Part shown: one piece after another, positions 7,685 through 13,625 of the stretch
Numbering within the stretch: position 1 is the first letter of the stretch
Layout: each line of letters begins with the position of its first letter
NCBI GenBank assembly: GCA_903831825.1
Contig: CAIKZE010000007.1
Location: 1 to 45,224, forward strand
Source: an uncultured Lentisphaeria bacterium
GTDB taxonomy: Bacteria > Verrucomicrobiota > Lentisphaeria > Victivallales > Victivallaceae
DNA length: 45,224 nt
Direction: 5' to 3'
Position numbers and translations under genes: made by a program
Notes under the pieces: model-generated
What the model was told of the DNA's origin: nothing
What the model saw: only the letters and a program-made list of their open reading frames with translations
The model's database searches: none

Positions 7685-8376
7685 TTCACTCCAGTTTTAA
7701 TTTCGTCAAGACTGACGTCAAGTTTAACATCATTTCCGGATATTGCTTTGCGTTTAAGCAGCCAGGTTCCCTGCACCCAGTTTTTATGCCGGTCCAACAT
7801 TACTTCATAAATGCCGCAGGTGCCGGCCAGAATGCTGTCATAGTCTTTTTCAATACCGCTGACTCCGTGCTGGTTGCCGTCTTTAAACTCAACCCGCCCG
7901 ATGTAATTTCTCACTTCCGCGTAATCAACGACTTTCCGCTCGGTTCGCGGCAATATTTTCAGATCCGGGAATTTAGTCAACAATGGTTCCAACTCGAGGA
8001 TTTTATCAGGAGCAATTTCGCGTTTCAGGAGAAAATCAGAATCTTTAACCCGGTGAAACGCGGCATCCGGCAGTATTTCCATGACTTTGTGCAACGCCAT
8101 ATTCCTGATATTCTGGTCTTCTTCCGAACTGATCAGATAAAGATCAAAGTATTTTTCAGACCATGCCAGCACCCGGTCGTTTTTGTCAAGAATTCTGCCG
8201 CGTCCGGCATAATATGTGCCTTGCCGAACCGCAATTTTATTGCCCAGTTCCATATATTTCTGCCGGGCAAAAACTGAATAGTAAAATAGCCAGCAGGAGG
8301 CTAGAATTGCCCAGATCAAGATGCACCAAAGAAGTTGCGATGCCCGTATTTTAAAATTGTCGGTACTGTTTTCCAT
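7681..8376 (-). CDS. Class B PBP N-terminal (pedestal) domain without transpeptidase
   Basis: A 231-residue protein with one N-terminal membrane helix (about 14-34) and then the PBP dimerisation/pedestal domain. Signatures are 'AGRGRILDKNDRVLA' (57-71) and 'GVSGIEKDYDSILAGTCG' (171-188), the 'GxxGIEKxYDxxLxG' motif. The protein stops 11 residues after 'SGNDVKLDVS', where class B PBPs continue with 'LTIDxxLQ' and the transpeptidase domain (SxxK, SxN, KTG), all absent here. The stop codon is part of the ATGA junction with the SEDS gene, and no transpeptidase remnant exists in other frames, so it does not look like a recent frameshift. By analogy, it may anchor and activate the SEDS partner by its pedestal alone. 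Confidence 0.85.
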   Translation of the reverse strand: MENSTDNFKIRASQLLWCILIWAILASCWLFYYSVFARQKYMELGNKIAVRQGTYYAGRGRILDKNDRVLAWSEKYFDLYLISSEEDQNIRNMALHKVMEILPDAAFHRVKDSDFLLKREIAPDKILELEPLLTKFPDLKILPRTERKVVDYAEVRNYIGRVEFKDGNQHGVSGIEKDYDSILAGTCGIYEVMLDRHKNWVQGTWLLKRKAISGNDVKLDVSLDEIKTGVK

Positions 8377-8416
8377 GCTTTCAGCCTTGATTTCCGTAAG
8401 CTTATCCTGAACTGCT

Positions 8417-8444
8417 AATATAATTTGAATTCAAGCAGAATCAA
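8417..8444 (-). promoter_or_regulatory. Possible promoter of the PBP-fragment/SEDS operon
   Basis: On the minus strand TTGATT (8439-8444) and TATATT (8417-8422) are spaced by 16 bp, about 40 nt before the start codon of the PBP-fragment gene. The hexamers each deviate from consensus, so this is a weak prediction. Confidence 0.4.
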
Positions 8445-8615
8445 TCAATTATTGGAAATCTTCCGTATCGTACCGCATGAAATCTCATCAAGTCCGGCAA
8501 CAAAAAACGTCAGGAGTTACTTTATCGATATATAAGGAACTCCGTGCCTTATATATCGAATACGATAACTGAAAGCTGCAGATTGCCTTCATCCGGGACA
8601 GGATCCGAACTGGCA

Positions 8616-9266
8616 TTATTGCCCTGCCGCTATAGCTTGCATCGCTTCGGCGGTAGCTTGGGTCAATGTACTGTTATAAACATCATAAGAACCATCAGTG
8701 GTAGTTATACTCTGGCCGGTTGGATAAATATAGCCCGACCAGCAGGTGCCTTGACTACCGCTTAAGCCTCTCACGAAAATATGTCCGTAATCACCGTAGA
8801 TCGCAGTTCTGTCCGCCGCCGTCGCATAACCGATCACGCCGCCGTCGTGCGGCCTTATTGTAACAAACCGGACATATTTGCGCTTGCTGAACAGGAATGC
8901 CTGGATATGGTCGATCTGCTTGGCAAGTTCCTCATCCCGCTTTTCCACGGCGGCATTGGCGGCGGCCTTTTTCAAGGCGTCCTTATAGACCATATTCCGA
9001 TATTCCAAGGCGTGTTTTTCAAATTCCGCAGCTCTGACTTCGGTGTAGCCGAACTCTTTCCGGATAGCTTCCGGCAGATCCCGGAAGTCCAGTCCCTTGA
9101 TTACGGTCGTGCCGTCCGGTTTATCATAAGATATGGTAATCCCTATAGGCGAAGTGCTGGTAATAATAACATCCTTGTATGTGGCTCCATCCAGCGTGGT
9201 AATATCACGAGCGGAAACCATTGAAATCATGCAAAAAGAAATTAAACAAATAACAAACAGCTTCAT
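8616..9266 (-). CDS. Secreted protein, tandem paralog 1
   Basis: A 216-residue secreted protein with a signal peptide (MKLFVICLISFCMISMVSA, cleavage near residue 19). A small N-terminal domain follows, 'ITTLDGATYKDV' to 'GLDFRDLPEAIRKEFGY' (about 22-75), a pattern I know from many exported Verrucomicrobia/Lentisphaerae proteins of unknown function. Next come a charged helical segment (about 76-125, ending 'KQIDHIQAFLFSKRKY') and a C-terminal beta-rich domain with 'GYGDYGHIF'-like sequence and 'GTCWSGYIYPTG'. The ATG at 9266 is chosen because GGGGAGG precedes it; the longer open frame merely reads through the conserved leader. About 60-65% identical to the next gene upstream. Function unknown. 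Confidence 0.75.
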   Translation of the reverse strand: MKLFVICLISFCMISMVSARDITTLDGATYKDVIITSTSPIGITISYDKPDGTTVIKGLDFRDLPEAIRKEFGYTEVRAAEFEKHALEYRNMVYKDALKKAAANAAVEKRDEELAKQIDHIQAFLFSKRKYVRFVTIRPHDGGVIGYATAADRTAIYGDYGHIFVRGLSGSQGTCWSGYIYPTGQSITTTDGSYDVYNSTLTQATAEAMQAIAAGQ

Positions 9267-9292
9267 TTCAGAACCTCCCCGGTTTAATGATA

Positions 9293-9354
9293 ATATAAAA
9301 ATAATCAGCCGGAATCGCAAATCAAGCACACAACCGGACAAACCATTCAAAAAA
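9293..9354 (-). repeat. Conserved 62-bp leader, copy 1
   Basis: This stretch is identical over 62 bp to 10189-10250. Both copies lie in the leader of the tandem secreted-protein paralogs, 27 nt before each ATG, and the Shine-Dalgarno region is also conserved. The identity is higher than between the coding regions, suggesting either a recent duplication with diverging coding sequence or a constrained regulatory leader. Confidence 0.7.
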
Positions 9355-9517
9355 ACCAAAAATAATTCCGGCAGGAAAAGACATCAGGAGTAACTTTACA
9401 GACATAGAGAAACGCCGTACCTGAATCAAGTACAATAAACCCGCAACCTTTGGGAACTGCAAATTCGGCAACGTTCAATGCCGCTAATTCATAAAATCCG
9501 GAACTGGTTCTTGGAAA

Positions 9518-10162
9518 TTATTCCTTTATCGCCTGTGTCACTTCAGCGGTTGCTCGTTCCAGTGAACTGTCATAAACAGCATAAACGCCGTCAGTGGTAG
9601 TTATGATCTGGTCGGTTGGATAAATATAGCCGGACCAGAAGGTGCCTTGAGAACCTTCCAAGCCTCTGACGAAAATATGACCGTAATTACCGCTCGTCAA
9701 TGTCCTGTCCGCCGACGTGGCATCGCCGATCACGCCGTCCTCGTGCTGCCTTATTGTCGTAACCCTGACATGTTTGCGTTTGCTGAAGAGGAATGCCTGA
9801 ATATGGTCCATCTGCTTAAAATCTTCTTCATTCTGTTTTTTCACGGCGGCATTGGCAATGATCTTTTTCAAAGCATCCTTATAGAGCATATCCTGATATA
9901 CCGCGACATGTTTTTCAAATTCCCTGGCTCTGGCTTCAGTATAGCCGAATTCTTTCCGGATGGTTTCCGGCAGATCTTTGAAGTCCAACCACCGGATCAC
10001 GATTGCGCCGCCCGATTGACCGTAAACTATGGTAATTCCCACAGGCGAAGAATCAGTAATAGTAACATTCTTGTAGGTGGTCCCGTCCAGCGTTGTAATA
10101 TCTCTAGCGGAAACCATTGAAATCATGAAAAAGGCAATTAAACAGAAAACAAACAGCTTCAT
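9518..10162 (-). CDS. Secreted protein, tandem paralog 2
   Basis: A 214-residue paralog of the gene at 8616-9266 with the same order: signal peptide (MKLFVFCLIAFFMISMVSA), 'ITTLDGTTYKNV' domain ending 'LDFKDLPETIRKEFGY', charged helical linker ('KKIIANAAVKKQNEEDFKQMDHIQ' region) and C-terminal domain with 'GTFWSGYIYPTDQ'. A Cys in paralog 1 (GTCWSG) is Phe here. The start at 10162 has GGGGAGG upstream; the longer open frame runs back into an inverted-repeat element and is not supported. The pair arose by tandem duplication that included the leader. Probably periplasmic or outer-surface; no function can be assigned. Confidence 0.75.
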   Translation of the reverse strand: MKLFVFCLIAFFMISMVSARDITTLDGTTYKNVTITDSSPVGITIVYGQSGGAIVIRWLDFKDLPETIRKEFGYTEARAREFEKHVAVYQDMLYKDALKKIIANAAVKKQNEEDFKQMDHIQAFLFSKRKHVRVTTIRQHEDGVIGDATSADRTLTSGNYGHIFVRGLEGSQGTFWSGYIYPTDQIITTTDGVYAVYDSSLERATAEVTQAIKE

Positions 10163-10188
10163 TTCAGAACCTCCCCTTTTCATTTCAT

Positions 10189-10250
10189 ATATAAAAATAA
10201 TCAGCCGGAATCGCAAATCAAGCACACAACCGGACAAACCATTCAAAAAA
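10189..10250 (-). repeat. Conserved 62-bp leader, copy 2
   Basis: Identical to 9293-9354; leader of the upstream paralog of the tandem secreted-protein pair. It lies between the inverted-repeat element and the coding region. Confidence 0.7.
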
Positions 10251-10332
10251 TCAAAAAAATGTCTCTTCTCCTGAATTCGTGAATCGTTTCCTGTATAAAT
10301 AACCGTATCCGTTTTTAGCGGCCAAATAATTT

Positions 10333-10388
10333 GAATATCCAATATCCCGTCCCGCAAGGCGGGATCCCGCGGATGCGGGAAATATCCA
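10333..10388. repeat. Inverted-repeat element, left arm
   Basis: About 56 bp starting GAATATCCAATATCCCGTCC, containing nested small palindromes (CCCGCAAGGCGGG; CCCGCGGATGCGGG). It is the near-perfect reverse complement of 10535-10589; the arms differ mainly in the tiny loop (GGATG versus GAA). Together with the roughly 146-bp interior this gives a 257-bp element without coding capacity, like a MITE or paired REP sequence. Confidence 0.8.
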
Positions 10389-10439
10389 ACATTCAAGGTA
10401 AAAAATATCGTTATCGCTCCTGCTTTTTTCCGGCTCCCA

Positions 10440-10474
10440 GTCCGTTGTGTCCGTTATGTCTGTTTCGTCCGTGT
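10440..10474. repeat. 9-bp-period GTCCGT array 1
   Basis: Imperfect tandem units of nine bases: cagtccgtt, gtgtccgtt, atgtctgtt, tcgtccgtg. A closely similar array lies at 13431-13466. Confidence 0.65.
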
Positions 10475-10534
10475 CACAAATACCGCTATAACTCCTGCTT
10501 GTTTCTGTTTGTATTCTGCCTTTCCTTCATCAGA

Positions 10535-10589
10535 TGGATATTTCCCGCTTCGCGGGATCCCGCCTTGCGGGACGGGATATTGGATATTC
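10535..10589. repeat. Inverted-repeat element, right arm
   Basis: Reverse-complement partner of 10333-10388 (ends GGGATATTGGATATTC). A run of seven T follows the arm on the plus strand, so an RNA covering either arm could also form a terminator-like hairpin, but the arm's internal palindromes are probably REP-like. Confidence 0.8.
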
Positions 10590-10747
10590 GTTTTTTTACC
10601 CATAAATTCCAGTTGAAGATCAAAAAAAATAAAAGAAAACAACATTTAATAGTATTCCGCTATGATAGAGCTCTTGAAAATCGGCATCCCTGAATTAATT
10701 TTAAGGAGCTCAATTTGACAGAATAACATTTAACAGGGAAATAAATA

Positions 10748-11377
10748 ATGCAGAGATTTATTATAGCAGGAATGGCGCTGTTGCTTTTAACCGGATGCAT
10801 GAGTGTCGAATACCAGGGTAAAAATTATCCCCCGACCACTGATGTTAAAATTTACGAGAACAAAGAAAAAATCCCGTTTGACTATACTACCATTGGCAAA
10901 TGCCGCGTGGCCGGCGACTATAACAAGTATTCGCAGGAGGATATCTATGCCGCGCTGATTAGCAGAGCCAAAGCGGAGGGCGCTGACGCCATCCTGATTT
11001 ATGCCTATCAGATCGTCGCCTCCGGCAGCGAATCTGAGCGCTCCCAGGATTATATGAGCGTCTGGTCAGACAGTTCAAACGAGACTTCCGGCTGGAATAA
11101 GTTGCAAAAAGATTTTGGCGGAGGATACGGCGAAGTCGGCAAAGAGAATAGCAAAGAGACTTATTCCGCAAGTTATAGCCGGATTGTCAGGGCCTGGTTC
11201 CTGAAATATTATAAGAATATCCCGCCGGAAGATAAAAAAGATACAGCCGATGCGAATAAACCGAATACCGCGCCGGCAACATCCGCGGAAACAAAGCAAG
11301 ATTCCGCGGCCCCTGCACATAAGACAGATGTTCCCGCGCCAGCGGCCCAGCCAGTCCCCGCCACGTCCGCAAAATAA
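10748..11377 (+). CDS. Lipoprotein, unknown
   Basis: A 209-residue lipoprotein: signal peptide with lipobox LLTG-C (Cys17), so it is lipid-anchored after cleavage by signal peptidase II; Met at +2 does not resemble the inner-membrane retention signal. The mature part has an alpha/beta domain (about 40-150) with 'YTTIGKCRVAGDYNKYSQEDIYAALISRAK' split around residue 52-80 and 'GADAILIYAYQIV', reminiscent of small envelope lipoproteins that sort into a YbjQ-like or Rcs-type fold, but I cannot assign it. The last 50 residues are a Pro/Ala/Thr/Lys-rich unstructured tail. AGGGA about 9 nt before the ATG. It is followed by a bidirectional terminator. Confidence 0.75.
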   Translation: MQRFIIAGMALLLLTGCMSVEYQGKNYPPTTDVKIYENKEKIPFDYTTIGKCRVAGDYNKYSQEDIYAALISRAKAEGADAILIYAYQIVASGSESERSQDYMSVWSDSSNETSGWNKLQKDFGGGYGEVGKENSKETYSASYSRIVRAWFLKYYKNIPPEDKKDTADANKPNTAPATSAETKQDSAAPAHKTDVPAPAAQPVPATSAK

Positions 11378-11404
11378 TAGACCGATCCTGTTGCAAATAG
11401 AAAT

Positions 11405-11440
11405 AAAAAACGCCCGGAATTTGATGCCGGGCGTTTTTTT
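11405..11440. terminator. Bidirectional intrinsic terminator
   Basis: CGCCCGG (11411-11417) and CCGGGCG (11427-11433) form a stem flanked by an A-run (11405-11410) and seven T (11434-11440). It can end the plus-strand lipoprotein transcript and the minus-strand small basic protein transcript, which converge here. Confidence 0.85.
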
Positions 11441-11465
11441 ATCGGTCAAAAACAAATGCAACCGC

Positions 11466-11576
11466 TTATTTCTTTTTGGCGGCGGCTTTGATTTTAACTC
11501 TTACTTTTGCTTTCAATCTATCCAGATACGCTCTACGGCGTATTCTTTTTTCGACCTTGTTGTATTGCTGAGCCAT
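11466..11576 (-). CDS. 36-residue small basic protein
   Basis: A very short gene coding MAQQYNKVEKRIRRRAYLDR and then 16 further residues ending AAAKKK. Eighteen of the 36 residues are Lys or Arg and almost none are acidic, so it should bind RNA or DNA; a ribosome-associated role is a guess. AAGGAG 7 nt upstream of the ATG is an excellent ribosome-binding site, and the stop is followed 26 nt later by a bidirectional terminator, so this is a complete transcription unit. I recall similar 'EYNKVxKRRRRxAY' short basic proteins in Verrucomicrobia-related genomes, but cannot verify it here. Confidence 0.75.
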   Translation of the reverse strand: MAQQYNKVEKRIRRRAYLDRLKAKVRVKIKAAAKKK

Positions 11577-12265
11577 AAAAAAACTCCTTAAATAAAGTTG
11601 TATTTCAGTTATAATAAAATATAGAATCTAATGCTTTTAATCATTTTTTCAAATGAAATAGCGTCGAAAATCCAAAGATAATATTGTTGATATTTTTAAG
11701 AAGCGGCAAAACGCATTAAAATATTATATAATGGGTCAGCCCCCGCACGACTCAATTTTTAGCCTGCTCCCGGAATTACGGTTACTATAGGCGAGATTGC
11801 CGGATTTGCAACCGGTTTTGCTCGCCGGGGGAAAGCTTGGAGAATTTAACGCGAAGGCGCGAAGTTGAGATTTTTTTAAAGTTGGGTTGAGCCAAATTTT
11901 AATTGGCTGATACATTCCCTGGGAGCGCCAACATTCGTCGGCTTTCTCAAAAAACTGTCGAAAATCCAAACATCTTTTATGATTGCGTAGCAATCCTTAG
12001 AACTTCCGTATTCAGCATCGGCAGAATATTTGTGACATCATACCTAATCTAAAGCGGCGCAGGGGTGCCGCACTCCAAAGTCAGGCTCTCGCCTGACAAA
12101 AGATAAACAGCCTAAAAGCCGATCAGGCGATCGGCGCTCCCAGGGGGTACGTTTTGAAAACGCATTTTTCGCGTTATTTGAACTACGTTTCAGAGATTGT
12201 GTTGACAAATTTACTATATGTAGAAACACGACGCACGGGTAAAACTTAAAAATGGAGAACGAAAA
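11577..12265. other. 689-bp intergenic region with REP-like hairpins
   Basis: No convincing open frame with a ribosome-binding site. The sequence GTCGAAAATCCAAA occurs twice (near 11660 and 11956). Around 12048-12150 there is a cluster of interspersed hairpins. An AT-rich stretch near 11700-11730 might hold a promoter for the 36-aa gene or be neutral. Just before the next gene, GGAG precedes the ATG at 12266. Confidence 0.5.
12072..12135. repeat. Interspersed repeat: CACTCCAAAGTC plus two tetraloop hairpins
   Basis: CACTCCAAAGTC is followed by a perfect 7-bp stem with a TCTC loop (12080-12097) and, 20 bases later, a second perfect 7-bp stem GCCGATC/GATCGGC with an AGGC loop (12118-12135). 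The same CACTCCAAAGTC head recurs several times inside the coding region at 13.0-13.3 kb, followed there by CGGGC-GGTT-GCCCG hairpins. Confidence 0.65.
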
Positions 12266-13430
12266 ATGGCAAAATTGAAGTACGATGAAAATTTTCCGGA
12301 ACGGGCCGGAGAATACGCATCCGGCGGGATGGACAATGCTGAAATCGCGGCAAAACTGGAAATATCCGAAGATACGTTTTATACTTAATCAACGGCAATT
12401 TCCGGAGTTTGCCGCCGCCGTCGAAACCGGACGGCTGGCGGTGGCGGCGGACAAAATGGAAGGCAATCTGATGAATATGGCGCTGGGGCGCTGTTTTTCC
12501 ACTACTGTCCGGCGTTCTGCCAGCGGACGCGAAACCAAGACTACCCGGCAACTTGTGCCAAACCTGAAAATGCTCATCCGCTGGCTGGAACGGAACAGCC
12601 AGTATGCCGACGACGACGATATCCCAACATCAGAACCAGTAAAAATAAACATTGCGGTTAACTCAAAGTATGATGAAAGTTTTCTGGAAGACGCCGAGCG
12701 CTATGCCGCCGAAGGTTATACTGATTTGCAGAGCTCCAGGCGGCTGGGGATTGCACTTTCATCATTCTATAATTATAAAAAGCAATTTCCGGCTTTCGCC
12801 GCCGCGCTGGACAGCGGCAAAAGGGAGTGTTACAGCAGGCTGCGTTGTCAACTGCTGGCGCTGGCATTGGGCCAATGCACCGTGCGCACCGAAACCTATC
12901 GCGACGGCGATTTCCGCAGAAGCACCGAACGGCAGCTTTCGCCCAATCTGAAAGCGATTAAGTACTGGCTCCAGTCCGGCGATGCTGAAACCGCATCTGC
13001 TCAAGGGCACTCCAAAGTCTCGGAGTTACCGGAAGACGATGGGAAGACTGGGAGGACTGAGAAGACTGGGAAGACTGGGGGTGTCACCGGAAAATCCATT
13101 GAAACTTCCACTCAACGACACTCCAAAGTCTCGGAGTCGGGCGGTTGCCCGGCCTGTTCTGCTGGCGCAGGGCAAAACAGTTCCGCTCAACGGTACTCCA
13201 AAGTCTCGGAGTCGGGCGGTTGCCCGCCCGTTGCATCCGGGTTTGATAGCCGCATGGACGAAACAGCCTATGCTCAACGGCACTCCAAAGTCTCGGAGTT
13301 GGATTCAACGGCACCCCAGACTTCCCAGTACGCCGATAAGGCCTTTGCTCAACGACTCTCTAAAATGTCGAGAAAGGAACGTCAGCGGCTGTTGAAGAAT
13401 AGACGTGAAACCCGGAGTCTGCGAGATTAA
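12266..13430 (+). pseudogene. Frameshifted two-module helix-turn-helix protein, phage small-terminase-like
   Basis: The gene starts at ATG 12266 (GGAG 8 nt upstream) with MAKLKYDENFPERAGEYASG, runs 40 codons to TAA at 12386, and continues in the +1 frame from 12387. Skipping one T (ACT-T-AAT) restores a 387-residue product. It contains two tandem copies of one module: 'KYDENF..A..YASGG' to 'PNLKMLIRWL', and 'KYDESF..A..YAAEG' to 'PNLKAIKYWL'. Each has a predicted helix-turn-helix followed by 'FY....QFPEF', like helix-turn-helix or small-terminase proteins of prophages. The last 130 residues are low-complexity and built from an interspersed DNA repeat (HSKVSE units). It may be a decayed gene, an assembly error or a rare programmed +1 shift. 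Confidence 0.65.
13009..13364. repeat. Five coding copies of the CACTCCAAAGTC repeat
   Basis: Copies of gctcaacggcactccaaagt begin near 13008, 13119, 13194, 13281 and (degenerate) 13356, spaced 111, 75, 87 and 75 nt, all multiples of three. The core ACTCCAAAGTCTCGGAGT is an imperfect palindrome, and two copies are followed by CGGGCGGTTGCCCG hairpins. Translation gives repeated (Q)RHSKVSE. A 9-bp array of the form gggaagact lies between copies 1 and 2 (about 13040-13078). Confidence 0.75.
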
Positions 13431-13466
13431 ATGTCCGTAATGTCCGTGGCGTCCGTTGTGTCCGTA
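13431..13466. repeat. 9-bp-period GTCCGT array 2
   Basis: Units atgtccgta, atgtccgtg, gcgtccgtt, gtgtccgta directly after the stop codon of the helix-turn-helix gene. Related to the array at 10440-10474. Confidence 0.7.
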
Positions 13467-13625
13467 TTTTGCAGCAGCATGGGCAAAAACAGAGGCAACC
13501 CCCAAAACATTGATGCATTGCCAGCCGGAGTTTTTATAAAAATTGCGATAAAATGGATTTTCATTTGAACATCCAGCCACTATCTTATGTCTATAATCAA
13601 AAAGAAACCTGAATGGAGGACGTTC

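Larger units (their letters stand above)
10163..10747. other. 585-bp repeat-rich intergenic region
   Basis: No gene is supported here. It contains the second copy of the 62-bp leader (10189-10250), a long inverted repeat (10333-10388 with 10535-10589), and between the arms a 9-bp-periodic GTCCGT array (about 10440-10474). A direct repeat of the form aaataYcgYtatNNctcctgctt lies near 10406 and again near 10480. AGGGA about 9 nt before 10748 serves the lipoprotein gene. Confidence 0.6.

Noticed and set aside
9519-10396. 292-aa version of the second secreted paralog
   Set aside because: The extra 78 residues read through the conserved leader and an inverted repeat; the signal peptide starts at 10162 after GGGGAGG.
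12652-12951. Overlapping open frames inside the helix-turn-helix gene
   Set aside because: Shadows of the same repeats in other frames.
12285-13430. 381-aa open frame starting at 12285
   Set aside because: The first 34 codons do not match the module pattern; the real start is at 12266 in another frame.
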